Assembly: GCA_964036295.1 (NCBI GenBank)
Contig: OZ038467.1
Coordinates: forward strand, 5,697,001 to 5,761,000
Source: Plumapathes pennacea
Lineage: Eukaryota; Cnidaria; Anthozoa; Antipatharia; Myriopathidae
Reading direction: 5' to 3'
DNA: 64,000 nt
Under the pieces are notes generated by a model. That model worked only from the letters and a program-made list of their open reading frames with translations. It searched no databases and was not told the DNA's origin. Positions 36,401 through 47,817 of the stretch are shown here, piece after piece. A program made the translations under genes and the position numbers. The first letter of the stretch is position 1. The number at the start of each line of letters is the position of its first letter.

Positions 36401-39400
36401 TCTCACCCCTCACCCCTCCCCCTTTTGTTTTTTCCTCGTTTTGTCGATTTTCACGTCAGACCCTCGACGCCTTTTTTTTTTTTGCATTTCTTTTGCCCTT
36501 TGTCTGCCTCTTTTTACAGCTCAGCCCTCATGTTTGAAAATTATACTGACTTTCTCTTTCAGTGCCAAACGAAAGATCGTCAACGAGAAGAGCGTGAAAC
36601 GAGCATGCCAGGAAATGGAGAAAGTGGCCGAACAGATAACGGTTGGTACCATCTAAGAAAAAGACTAATGCTTGGAAAACATTCAATCAAAGCGAGTGAC
36701 CAAGCCTACAAAGCTGTTCAAAAGTGTTGGTACACTTACCCCTTTTCCCATAAAATCTTCTCATTCAGATCAACTGCCAACAACATCAAACACCCCCCCC
36801 CCCCCCCCCCCATTACCCCTTCCCCTTCGATGTTGAATTTGTGCTTCTTCGTGGACAGAGAGTGGAGGGGGGGGGGGGGGTGGGTGGTATTTTCTACGTT
36901 ATAAACAACCTGGCGTTGTACACAGAGTGATATTCAAGATATTGCATTTTTGAAAACACTTATTTAAGGACTCATCATTGTTACTGTAAATTACGGAGTG
37001 CAAAATGGATTATCGTTAACAATTGTTCATCGGCTAATCTGTACTGACTGGTGCGGCATTTCATGCGTTTCGTTTCGTGTTCGCGCGGCGCAGGTGTCGA
37101 AGGAGGAGACGAAGAAAGTGGAAGTGCTCAACTGCAACTTGGGAGAGAGTCTTGTGATTCAGAGGGAAGAAGTGATGACTGTGGAGGAATCATTAAAAAC
37201 AACAGCAGACTCACTCAAGAAACAACTCAAAGACGAGGCGCATGCGCGCACGGTGTTACAGGTTGGTCTTATTCCTCCCCATATTTGGCTACTGACTCAC
37301 TGCATTCATATACTTACTCACATAACCTCGCATTCATGCACTCACGCTCGTATCTACACACACAGTTTCGTTTGACTTTGATTATGATTAAAGTTTACAG
37401 TAGATTGGATCGAGTGAAGGACGTCAGCTTTAATCGCAATGTTATTACGTTTTCAGGCGAGAATAACGTCTGACTCACAAGACCTGGTCAAGACTGAAGT
37501 CGACTCGAAAGTGAAGAGGCAGAAAGTAAGTATTTTGAACAGTATACATTTGAACAAGTCTCCCCCCTTTCATTGTGCACGTTTTTTTCTTTGAGACCGA
37601 TCGATATTGACGTCTACTTTGTTCGCTAGGCAACCGTCAGAGCGGAGGAAATCGAAAAACTTGTGAAACACGTGAAAGGACAGGTTGGTTGTAATGGTAG
37701 CACTTTCCAATAAGTCAAAAACAGCTTTTGTAGTTAACCTCCTAGCACCAGTGGAGCCTTTCACCGCCCTCAACCCAGAAAATTTCCAATTCTTAAACTG
37801 TGTGACCACTCGACCTTGAAATCTCTCAGCGAGTACATTGTAACAGCAGTGTCCACGTTGTTTTTGAGAGGAGTTCGTGTTTTCTTTGAAGTTTTACTGT
37901 GATTGTTAGTTAAAAAATCAATCAATATTTTAGTTGGCAATCGATCTGCTGATATGTTATGTGTACAAAATTTCACTTGCAGGTCACCAAACTAGAAAAG
38001 ATCCACAAGGAAAGACAAGAGGTATGAAATATCGAGAGTAATTGCGTTGGCTTTGGTCTCTCAAAATTGTGGTTTGTTTCCCGTGTGCATTTGGTAAGAA
38101 TCTTTTCCTTTCCTTCATTCTCCTCTCATAGACGATCAGTGAATTGGATAAAATCCTGGAGAGAGTAGCACAGCAGCACGCGGACATGGAGTCTAAGTAC
38201 ACAGGAGAGATTAGCCAGCTGCGCCCCAACGAAGAGCAACTCAAGGTGATTACCCAACAAATTCTCTCCACCATTCACAAAGAAAGAATATATAGGTGAC
38301 ATAAAGAGAATTTATAGTTGGATTAGCTGGGCGCTCACTGTGGAAGAAGAGATCATATGCTGAGTTCTCCATACCGCATTTCGCATCCCTTCTCGGAGGT
38401 TGTAAAGAAAATTGGTATTGATCGGTGCTGGGATTTTTTAGAGGACAATATTCCCTTGTGCCGTTATTATGAAGTTTTGATTTTCATGTGATTTCTGCTC
38501 TCTATACAATCAACGTTGCATAAAGTCGGGTTTTCTTTTCACCAGCGACACAAGCATAAGCAAAAGAGTCCTTTCGACGCAAACGCAAACGCAAACGCAA
38601 AGCATAAGAATATGGTAATTTTCTTCTCCTTGTGCTTGTGTCCCTCGTTTTCACTTGACGCATATATACATCACACAAACGCGCACGCACGCATACGCGC
38701 GCAAAACGTTGAACGTGAGTCAGCCAATCTGATGTTGTCTCTGCCTCCCGTAGAAAGAGAACCTCGATCTGACGAAGAAGATAGACCACATGACGTGGAA
38801 GTCAGAGATGATGGAGAAAAAAATGCAGGACATGGCGTCGTCTACTATTATGATGAACAAAGTGACAGCCACGACACAGGAAATCATCAACGACCTCAAG
38901 TAAGCGTTTACTGCTCTTTTGGGGGGCTTTTGAGTTTAATTGGGACAGTCTTCAAATGGTAACATTTTTTTATCTTTCCAACGCTACAGCGAGGAGATTA
39001 CCGAGTTGAAGATACAGTTGGAGACAGGATTCGAGACGGAAGAAGATTTGAAGTCATCACTCAATCAGACGGAAGGTATGCTTAGTGCGTTCTTTTCAGA
39101 AAGTAATAGTGTGATCACTGCTTTGGTTTTGCGTTTGCTGCGCTTTTGGACAAAACAAAAAACAAGTTTGTCTAAATAAGTTTTAGTTAACAACATACTT
39201 GGTTAACCAGGAGTAAGAGCAAAACCCGATTGCGATCTGCTCACGCAAGCAAACAAGTAGCGATGGCGCTGTCTCGCCCTGTTGATGTTACCATGGTAAA
39301 ACCAATCGCACTTTGTCTTTTGGTTCAACAATCGTTACTTTGGCTTTTGGTTCGCCCTTGTGATCGGCGTTGTAATTACTTTAACGGCTGTATAGCAGTG

Positions 39401-40569
39401 TCCCTGTTATAGGATCGGGCAACATGGTGTACTTGGCTGGGCACTGGTACATTGTCTTTACAGTGACCATGTAATAAAGTGGTTCCTGTCAGTCTCTAAT
39501 TTGTAGAGGGTTTTCACTCGCACATTCTTGTCTGATTCTTATTGTTTGCTGTACAAACTCTTGTTTAGATCGCGTCAGACGTGGGGAGATCGACCACACG
39601 CAACACATGGCGGGTAGAGAACATGTTCTACGAACGAACGAGGTGAGAAGCAACTTCCTTTTTCTTGTCTTTTCTTATTTAAAGAAAAAAATTGTACACT
39701 TAGGCAGTTAAGTGATCCAAGATCGATCTCCAACGTGGCGCCGGAAGCACCCAGATGCAAAAAAATCCCGCCCAAGCTCCTTTTTATCAGAACGATTGGC
39801 GGTGTAGAATTTTTTGAGTTTTGCAGGGTCACAGTGAATAATACAACATTGCTGGTTGTTTTATATACAGAAAGGCGTCAAGACTGCTCTGGAGGTTAAC
39901 AAGAAGTTAGCCATTGATTACCAGCGATTTCAGAACACTTATCTCAACGAGAAGGCGTCCCTACTGAGGACTGTAGAAAGACGAGTGCACAACGAAGGAA
40001 GCTTGAAGGACCACAGGGAGGTAACGCGGCCTAACTCCTTTTGAATACTTTTAAGTACATCCCACTGTTTTGAAACTGTGACACTGTTGCTTTTTCTGTT
40101 CATATACCTTACCGTTTCCGAAGAACCTCCGTTTTCAAGTCACTGTTTTACTTTTTATTTATTTTTATTTTATTTTATTTATTTATTTATTTTTTGTTGT
40201 TATTCGTTTTTGTTTTTTTGTTTTTTGTTTTGTTTTGTTTTTTTTTTCATGCGTTTCAAAACTTTTGCATGTTTTCTTATTTTACTTTTGCTTTCGTAGC
40301 TTTTCGTGCTGCAAGGTCGGATGCGTCAAGCGTTGGAATATTACTACAAACTGCGAGGACTGCAGAGCAGGGCGGAGCTGGCGCACTTTGAAGTTAAATG
40401 CGCTGAAAATGGAGACAAACTCGTGCGACTGCAGGCGGAAATGATGCAAGTGATCGAGCACATAAACCGCTTCCTAGAAGCGAACAACGCCGCCCACCAA
40501 GTCATTTCCATGGAAGCAGCACAAGTCGCCCAGACGCCACCCTCGGGGCCTCGGCCTGTGGTTGCCTAG
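30406..40569 (+). CDS. CCDC178: Coiled-coil protein, CCDC178-like (22 exons)
   Basis: Predicted 1041 residues. Exons: 30406-30844, 31367-31576, 31974-32179, 32434-32704, 32850-32948, 34381-34432, 34897-35109, 35392-35495, 35595-35644, 35975-36070, 36168-36304, 36563-36641, 37094-37261, 37457-37525, 37630-37683, 37983-38021, 38132-38245, 38754-38899, 38990-39075, 39569-39642, 39871-40020, 40300-40569. All phases agree. The first 290 residues are polar and Ser-rich; the rest is heptad-like coiled coil. LPLAVQKEHEACAIDINELR followed by WHCAY, and LEYYYKLRGLQSRAELAHF near the end, resemble CCDC178 as I recall it; the human protein is shorter. Function is poorly known; a cilium or flagellum role is suggested by the X-box promoter. 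Exon 2 may start six bases earlier. Confidence 0.75.
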
Positions 40570-40822
40570 TGACGTGTTTTCCTGGAACCAAAGGACGTTG
40601 ATTTGCTGGAAATGACACCCGCGCTATAAATTGACTTTAAAGGTGATTTTTTTCAGTTACGGTGCGGTGCGATCGAACCGTTGTTCGTATTTCTTGCAAC
40701 ATACTTTGTGTTGTATATTTTGTTGTATCACCAAAGGCTTTTTTTGTCGGTTTGACCGATTGAACCGTTGTTAAAGCTTTGTAATGTTTACTGTATATAA
40801 TGTATCAAATTGTACAAATAGA

Positions 40823-40828
40823 AATAAA
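40823..40828 (+). terminator. Polyadenylation signal of the CCDC178-like gene
   Basis: AATAAA 254 bp after the stop codon, in AT-rich sequence. Confidence 0.55.
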
Positions 40829-40829
40829 C

Positions 40830-41959
40830 TGCATAAGTATATTATCAGTTGCAATTTTTTATATCGGGTGTTCGTCTTTTTGTCGCTCGTTCGCTGATCG
40901 TCCTCGGCGAACGTCCGATTTTTAGCTCGCGAATCTACGATTTGCAAGTTATTGTAATCACTCTGTTCCTCCCTGTTCCCTCAGTTGTCAACAATGGATT
41001 TCCAAATAAGGCAGCTGCGGTTTTCTAAATTTGGTTATGATTAAGGTCGCGTAACAAGATGAGTTGTGTTACAACGCAATAAGTCGTCGTAGTTGTCGAG
41101 AAATGAATTGCCAGTCGATCTGTTGCATTTCAGAACCATTATCACGGAGGTTTTGGTAAATTCTTGGTTGTTTGACATACGTAGGTCCGCCTCTAGGTCA
41201 ACGTTTAAAAACCCGTGACAGCCCGGAGTGACTTCAGCTTGTCGACATATTTCTAACGTTTGATTATATTTGCTTTGCTTCGCTTTTCGCGAGTACATGT
41301 CAACAAGTGTATCAGACTTCACTTAAATTTATTCAGCTTGAAACTCAGTCCAGGCTGAAGATAAGCTGAGCATGATAACTGGATAATGAAGTCACGGATA
41401 GGACTTTGTTCTTTGCCGGCTTAGGACGTCTCGTTACGGTTGAGAGTTCTAAATGATTGCCGCAGTGTTTTGGAGATAATTCTAAATTCTCCCATTTCGA
41501 GCGCCACACTCAGTTTTATAATTTTCACCCTCTGCCGCCTTGTAAATGGAGAGTTTTCAAAACTGAAACTAATTCGAATACGCGGTTCTGCGAAAGTTGA
41601 GGCCCGCGGAAATGGACGCGAACTTCCACGTACCAAAAATTGAGCAAATTTTAAAATGTGACTTTGAGCCACTTTTAATACCTACAAAAGTCACTTTTTA
41701 CAAATTGGCGAGCTTACAGCTGTTTTGATATTATATATTTATTATTTTTGCAAACTGGTTGATAATTTCTTTTTATTGCTATCTATTGCTGCTGATCAAA
41801 TGCGCGCGTGTTCTTTTCTGATTTTCAATCTAAAACACTGCGAAATAAAGCACCGCAGGGTGCGTGAAACGCGAGAAGTCTACTGATTACAAAACACTTC
41901 ATATTTAGCTGCATGCGTGTGTCACGGGACTTTAGTCCGACACAGTCTGTGCTGGAAAG
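40830..41959. other. Intergenic region before the protease gene
   Basis: No supported gene. It must contain the protease promoter. Open frames at 41041-41672 have no recognised similarity. CAAACTGGTTGATAATTTCTT near 41751 resembles a short piece of block B of the repeat cluster (CAAGCTGGTTGATTATTTCTT). Confidence 0.5.
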
Positions 41960-44900
41960 ATGGCTGCCTTTACCGTTCTGGTGATTGCTTGCCTTTCTGT
42001 CGCCGCTGCGATGGGAAGGCCGTCTAATGTACGAGACACTCCGAAATGGTCATCGGCCTACACGGTTTCTGGCATCTTGAGGTTGCCCTATGCTGAAATC
42101 GTGGAGCCATTTCAAGCTTGGTACGACGGTCCAAACAAAAGGAGCAGAATCGACTACTATGGAGGTACTGGATTGGGATATGAAAGCGTGAATTTCACAA
42201 ACTGTTTTCACACGGAAACACCTCCAAACAGAAACTGCAGCGTTTTGAAAATTATCCACTTTTGGCTGCGTTTTCGAATCGATGCGTTTTTTTTTAAACA
42301 AAATACGATCGTTTACGTGTAGACGGGAGGCGGAACTGCTCTCCTTGACGATACGGCTTGCTACTGTGAAACTCATTGATTTGTCAGTCGCCGAACCGTT
42401 ATTATTGAATATCTTATTTTAAGCATGGGATAGTTTTGAGTGTAACTTCACGACACGTGATGAAATGCTGGAAAATGAAATATCGCATTTCATCTTGTGA
42501 CCTTTGGAATTGTCCTCTTTTAACCCGGAAATGTCGTCATGGCATCCCCATCATGTATTCCACACTTGTACAATTTTCAGGCATGGACATCACTATTCAA
42601 CGCGGAGATGTGCAGCAATATGGATCCAACTTTAGGATCTGCCCCGAAACTACAGAGACGGAGATGAATGTCGAGAAGTGTTTTCAGTCAAATGGAACTG
42701 AAGATGGTCCCGTACAAGCACAGAGTGTGTTGCCTGACATGTCACTGTTCAAGGTGTGTCTCTGTTGTTGCATCCTCGGAGACCCAGGGGTAGATTGTGG
42801 GGCGAAGGACAAAAAGCGGCGGAGGGGGAGGGACATCGGAGGAAAGGTCCTTCCCCTTCCTCTCTCCCCTCTGCTGCTTTACCTCGCCCCGTGATGCCCC
42901 TGGGCCTTCGAGGATGATGTTGGGTACTAAGATGAAGGGGGTACTTTGTAAAAAAGATTCAACTGGGGAATTTGCCAATGAAACTTAATTGTCACATAAA
43001 ACGCAATCCGATCTTGACCAGATATCTTACCCTGCAGGGGTAGATCGCCGGGAGGGTAGTAGGGTCTGGGGGAGGCGAAAATAAAGAGCTATTTCTCTCC
43101 CTTCCTCCCCCTCCACTGTTTTTTCCCGCCATAACACAATCTGACCCTGAGTCTCTAAGAATCATGCCAATCACTTCACTGATATTCTTTGCACGAACCA
43201 GTTCATCAGAAACGACACATATGGTCAGCAAGACTGTTCTATGTGGCGGTATGTGATGACAGAAGGATACAAGGTTAATACATACACCATGTACGTTGAC
43301 GCCAACTCCCTATCACCAGTTCACTATGAAATGCTGGGCTTCGACTCCCTTCTGGGTTCACATTATGACAAGTATGAAATTGACTACATCAACTATGATA
43401 AAGACGTGCCGCCAGCATCTGTGTTTGAGGTCCCCGGAGGTTAGTGTTTGATTTTTGTCTACATTGTAGTCTTGTTGTGAGAAGATAAAGTATGATTTAA
43501 AGTGAGTGATCTGATACAATTATTCCCCTAATTTTCTACATAGAGATTGAATTTAAGTTCACGTACTCCAGGTGCACCTTTTAGATACAGTGGAACCTCG
43601 ACCGTAAGCGACAATCCTTCGTTCGGCTTTTAGTGGTCGCTTACGAGAGGTTTCACAAATAGAAATTTGACTGAGGGACCAATCGGTCATTTGGTAAGTG
43701 GTAGCGCCCACCAAAGATATATCATGCGGTCATATGATAACTTTATCAGATGTAAGCTGATTGAACTTACCTATCATAGCTCCCATTTATTTCTGTTGTT
43801 TATTTATTTATTATTTTTTTCTCATCTCTTTCTCCTCCCCCTATACCCAACTGCTTCTTCAACAGGTATGGTATGCACAGGTTTTCCTGGACCAGGTGCT
43901 CAGGCGAGTCTAATAGCGAACCCAATGCAAGAGTTTGTTGAACCACATGGCAAGGAGAAGGTTGATCAAGCATTTGAAGAGTTCTTGCAGAAGCACCCCA
44001 AGCACTACGCCAACAGAGCCGATAGGACTGAACATGACTACCGTACTGATGTTTTCAGACAAAACTTAAGGTACTCTTCCCCTCTCAGCTAAGGCCCAAT
44101 TTACGCTAAAAGCGAATTTATCCGGATCAGTTTGAGGCATTTGTTTCCGGATTCGTGAAAGCGTTTACACTAGTTTTTTGTGAACTGGTGTCAAGCGAAA
44201 ACGAATCCAGAATCGAAAACGGGAACTTTGTATCTGTAATAGTATTCAAGCGTAAGGGGGGCCTAAGGCAAATGAATGGCACAGGGATCCCAGGTTTTAT
44301 TCTGCGTCATTGTAGAGTTAAACGTATATTGTATCGACTCAGGGTTTATGTGGATAAGTTTAACGCCGTAAATGGACGTTTCGAGCGTTGGCCCTTAGTT
44401 GGAGCAATAAATTGTCTGCCTCCCTCCGACAGACAACTTTATTTATTCACGGTATAAAACGACGAAGGGCTAATGCTCGAAGCGTTAGCTTAAACGTCTC
44501 CTACGGCGTTTAGCTTTCCTACATCGGTTTTCTATTGTCTCTTTTAGGTTTATCAATTCGAAAAACCGTCGGAATCTTAGTTATAAGCTGGGTGTCAATC
44601 ACTTGGCAGACCGCACAGATAAAGAAATCCGATTGCTTAGAGGGCGGCAAACCAGTACGGGCTACAATGGAGGCCTGCCATTTGAACCTGACCTGTCCAA
44701 AGTGAAAGATATCCCAGACTCTATCAACTGGAGATTACTAGGTAAGAATTTTTTTTAACATTATGAAAGGGGTTTACACAGTACGAGTTTAAGCTTACAC
44801 CTTACGACTTGAAAAAAGGCCAATTCACGCTGAACGCGATCATGCCTGGTTTCATGAACGACGCAAGCACAAGCGCAAACACAAGGACTTCTATTTTACA

Positions 44901-46806
44901 GTAAAGACAAACTCCCGCTTAATATTTCTCTTGTACGATTCATACCGAGTGCAACGCGACATCGCATACGTACTGTACTTTATCCTGCTCATTGCCAAAG
45001 CTATATATTTCCCTACGTTTAAATTCACTTTTTAGGTATAGACATGAAGACATAAAACTATGGGGATGTATAGAACGGGAAGCTAAAGCTCGTGCGTATT
45101 CAGTGAGTCGGCAAAACGCGTGCAAACGGCAACTGTTTTGCACATTTAGTGTATTTATTTAACACTCTAATGCTTCTAGTATTGTTTTATAGGCGCTGTG
45201 ACTCCAGTAAAAGATCAGGGCGTGTGCGGTTCATGCTGGAGCTTTGGTTCAACTGGGGCTATCGAGGGAGCCCTTTTCGTAAAGGTAAATAGTGAGATAA
45301 CAATAGGAGTGTTATGATTAGTTCCTTTTTGTCCAAGTATCTTTACCCTTTCATTTCCAAGCTCGGAATACAAATTATCCCAAACATTCAAGAAGAAAAT
45401 GATTGTATTAGTGATGCGGTGTTCAATCAACTTTTATCTGAGTAAGCTATCAAATGCCAAGTTCCCTTACTGCATGATATGTCTCTGTTGAGAAAGCAAA
45501 AAATAAATAATTGGAGTTGGTCACTCTTGGGAGTGAAGGGGTTCCCGAAAATGTACTAAACGTCTCTTTGTTTTTAGTTTAGGTGTTGAAAGAGGATATC
45601 TTCTTGGGCTTCTAACTTTCGATATTCTTTTCTTGTAGACAAAACAATTGGTGAGATTGTCACAGCAAAATCTCGTGGACTGTTCCTGGGGATTTGGCAA
45701 TAATGGTTGTGATGGTGGTGAAGAGTTTCGGTCTTTTCAGTGGGTGATGAAGCACGGTGGCATTGCTACAGAACAAAGCTATGGACAATACCTAGCTCAG
45801 GTTGGTATAAATATGCTTTAAGTTAGGCACACATAATGTCCCCCATACTGTTAAATTCGAGTATCACAACCTCGTTCCCAGGCTCTTTCATCTCCTGGCC
45901 CCCGCCCCTTCAGGAGATGAAAGAGCCTGGGAACGAGGTTGCGAGTATCACTGAGATATAACCCATGTTTTGAAAAAGGAAGAACGTGAGGTCAACGTTA
46001 GTGATGTTAATCTAGTTAATCTAAGCTGAACATAGACTTTATAAAGCCAAGGATACAGCTTAGTTTCTGATTTTCGTCTGCAGGACGGTTACTGTCATTT
46101 CAAGGATGCCACCGTTGGTGCAAAGATTTCCAGTTACGTGAACGTGACCTCTGGAGATCAAGGAGCCTTGAAGATCGCCATTGCTCAGAAAGGCCCGGTA
46201 TCTGTTGGAATAGATGCTTCCCACAAATCGTTCTCGTTCTACTCCTTCGGAGTTTATTACGAACCGGAATGTGGTATGTCCAGATTTTTTAAGCTTCTCG
46301 TGTTTAGATCGCGACATAGTATTAGACAGCACATCTGCTGTCTTATCTAACTGCCTTACGATTTGTATAGCGAAATGGACTTTTAAATGTAAAGGCTACC
46401 AAATGCGTCAAATACGCTTGTGCTTGTCACAACTACAAGTTGCTTAGTACTTTTTGCCTTGCTCGAGAGGCGTTTAGCACTGGTATTTAAAACTATCAGC
46501 TTATGCTCCCAGCCATCGAGACGTACTGCACTAACTCTTCCTAAATCTCCCAGAAGAAAGTGTGTTTGTTTGCTTGCGTCAGGACTGGCCTGATAACTTA
46601 GCCGTTCCCTCATTTCAGGTAACAAGCCTGACGATCTTGACCATGCAGTATTGGCTGTAGGCTATGGCACGATGAATGGGCAGGACTACTGGCTTGTCAA
46701 GAATTCTTGGTCTACCCACTGGGGGAACGATGGCTATGTACTCATGTCGCAGAAGGATAACAACTGCGGAGTGGCTACGGATGCAACTTTCGTTAATATT
46801 GAATGA
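41960..46806 (+). CDS. Secreted papain-family cysteine protease, counting-factor-associated-protein-D-like (9 exons)
   Basis: Peptidase C1A with a long extra N-terminal domain; 548 residues. Exons: 41960-42164, 42581-42753, 43202-43439, 43866-44070, 44548-44741, 45193-45284, 45639-45800, 46084-46273, 46619-46806, all in phase. Residues 1-19 form a signal peptide ([19 protein letters not shown]). About 20-206 is the N-terminal domain seen in Dictyostelium CfaD and invertebrate relatives; about 215-330 is an I29 inhibitor prodomain ([20 protein letters not shown]). The mature protease starts near 331. Catalytic set complete: Gln347 and Cys353 in [12 protein letters not shown], His495 in [11 protein letters not shown], Asn515 in KNSWSTHWG. 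Expected role: lysosomal or secreted, possibly digestive, proteolysis. The acceptor of exon 3 has a modest pyrimidine tract but its phase and homology fit. Confidence 0.92.
43588..43656. mobile_element. Miniature element with CAGTGGAACCTCG end
   Basis: Short inverted repeat: CAGTGGAACCTCGACCGTAA on the left and TTACGAGAGGTTTCAC on the right, in a protease intron. The CAGTGGAACCTCG end is typical of pogo/Tigger-like elements. A related fragment, TTCGCTTACGAGAGGTTTCA, is at about 61247-61266. Confidence 0.5.
44364..44508. mobile_element. Palindromic miniature element
   Basis: Imperfect inverted repeat in a protease intron with ends CGCCGTA and TACGGCG and inner pieces GACGTTTCGAGCGTTGGCCC versus GGGCTAATGCTCGAAGCG. 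A partial relative with ACGTTTCGAGCGCTAGCCCT lies near 34792 in a CCDC178 intron. No coding capacity. Confidence 0.5.
45858..45951. mobile_element. Perfect 30-bp-arm hairpin insertion with 10-bp direct repeats
   Basis: Arms 45868-45897 and 45911-45940 are perfectly complementary over 30 bp, with a 13-nt C-rich loop. The direct repeat CGAGTATCAC flanks it at 45858-45867 and 45942-45951. This looks like a recent insertion of a tiny foldback element in a protease intron. Confidence 0.75.
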
Positions 46807-46986
46807 ATGAAGCGCTTAACGCTGATTCAAAATCAAACTTGTGCTTTCGCCTACAAACCTTTTTGTTTGGTAAGTGGAAATTCGTGTAATACGGAAGATA
46901 ACGTACAGAGTTTAAAGGGGCAACTCGTGGTTGTTTGATTTTGTTCACTTTGTTGCCAATCGTTTTCCTGTTTGAGATGTTGCACC

Positions 46987-46992
46987 AATAAA
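46987..46992 (+). terminator. Polyadenylation signal of the protease gene
   Basis: AATAAA 181 bp after the stop codon. Confidence 0.5.
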
Positions 46993-47048
46993 GACCCCTT
47001 TGTAGTTTATGCCCTGTAATTAATTGAAGTAGTGGGTTGAGTGTGTAC

Positions 47049-47160
47049 TGTCGCACTTTGTTAATAACACTCGTCGCACTTTGTAATACCTGTCGCACTT
47101 GGTAATAAACTGAGCTGTCGCACTTTGTAATGAAGTATTATTGCACTTTGTAACAAACTT
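47049..47160 (+). repeat. Degenerate tandem repeat of GTCGCACTTTGTAATA
   Basis: About five imperfect copies, spaced roughly 20-30 bp, just downstream of the protease gene. Each contains TCGCACTTTG or a one-base variant such as TTGCACTTTG. Confidence 0.7.
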
Positions 47161-47220
47161 TGATTGGGGTTCAAGCAAATATTATGAGCGGCCGTTGCAA
47201 TTATTCATAATGGAAGGAGT

Positions 47221-47278
47221 GACGATACAAAGGTACATCTCATACGGAGGAAGGGCCTGGTGTCTCGGATGCTATATA
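47221..47278 (+). promoter_or_regulatory. Conserved upstream block and TATA box of the snRNA-like gene
   Basis: GACGATACAAAGGTACATC and the following CATACGGAGG share many positions with cluster copies (GACGATAAAAAGGTGCATC, CATATGGATG). The block sits about 30-70 nt before the likely start, where snRNA genes carry a proximal sequence element, with a TATA box beneath it. Confidence 0.4.
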
Positions 47279-47304
47279 GCTGGTTGGATACATATGACTA
47301 ATAA

Positions 47305-47466
47305 GTCGGCTGACATCTACTGCGCTCTTCCGGGCAGGAGATAATTCACTATGGCTTGGGGGCCGAATTATCTCTCCCCGTTCGGTCTGGAAGCTAGGCG
47401 GAGACGGCGCAGCCCTCCCCCGACCACGGTGGTGGTGTCATCGGGCCGGGTTAAATACCCGGTTTT
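47305..47466 (+). ncRNA. Putative snRNA-like structured RNA gene, single-copy relative
   Basis: TATATA at 47273-47278 stands 32 nt before GTCGG. Nested complementarity: GTCGG (47305) with CCGAC (47420); CTGCGC (47320) with GCGCAG (47407); a perfect 10-bp stem GAGATAATTC (47338) with GAATTATCTC (47365) around loop ACTATGGCTTGGGGGCC; then a 3' hairpin CCGGGT-TAAAT-ACCCGG (47446-47462) followed by TTTT. About 185 nt, from roughly 80 bp upstream of the TATA box region through CTCCCCGTTCG, aligns with the cluster copies, while the 3' half has diverged. It does not match U1, U2, U4-U6, U11, U12, U3, 7SK, 7SL, RNase P or MRP RNA as I know them. Class and expression are unknown. Confidence 0.45.
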
Positions 47467-47817
47467 CCTTTTTAAACTTTCACTGCTTCTTTTGCCACCA
47501 AACCTTGAAGGTTTGGAATATTTTTGTTGCGGATAGTGGCAAAGTCCCTCGTTTTAATTAGCCAGAAACTTCGATGATTCAAAGGAATCAACCAAAGACT
47601 CCTGGAAGGAATACGAAATTCGAAGACTCATATATCCACCATACATGGATATGTACAATGTCAGTACAATGCTGGCGTCTACTGTACATTACTTATAAAC
47701 CTTAACAAACGACGAAAAAAGTTACGGAAAATCGTCACTAACGAAACTGTTAGGAGCGCGCAGTTTTTAACTGCTAACGAAAGCGCTGTTATTGCCATGG
47801 AAGAAGGATACCTCGGT

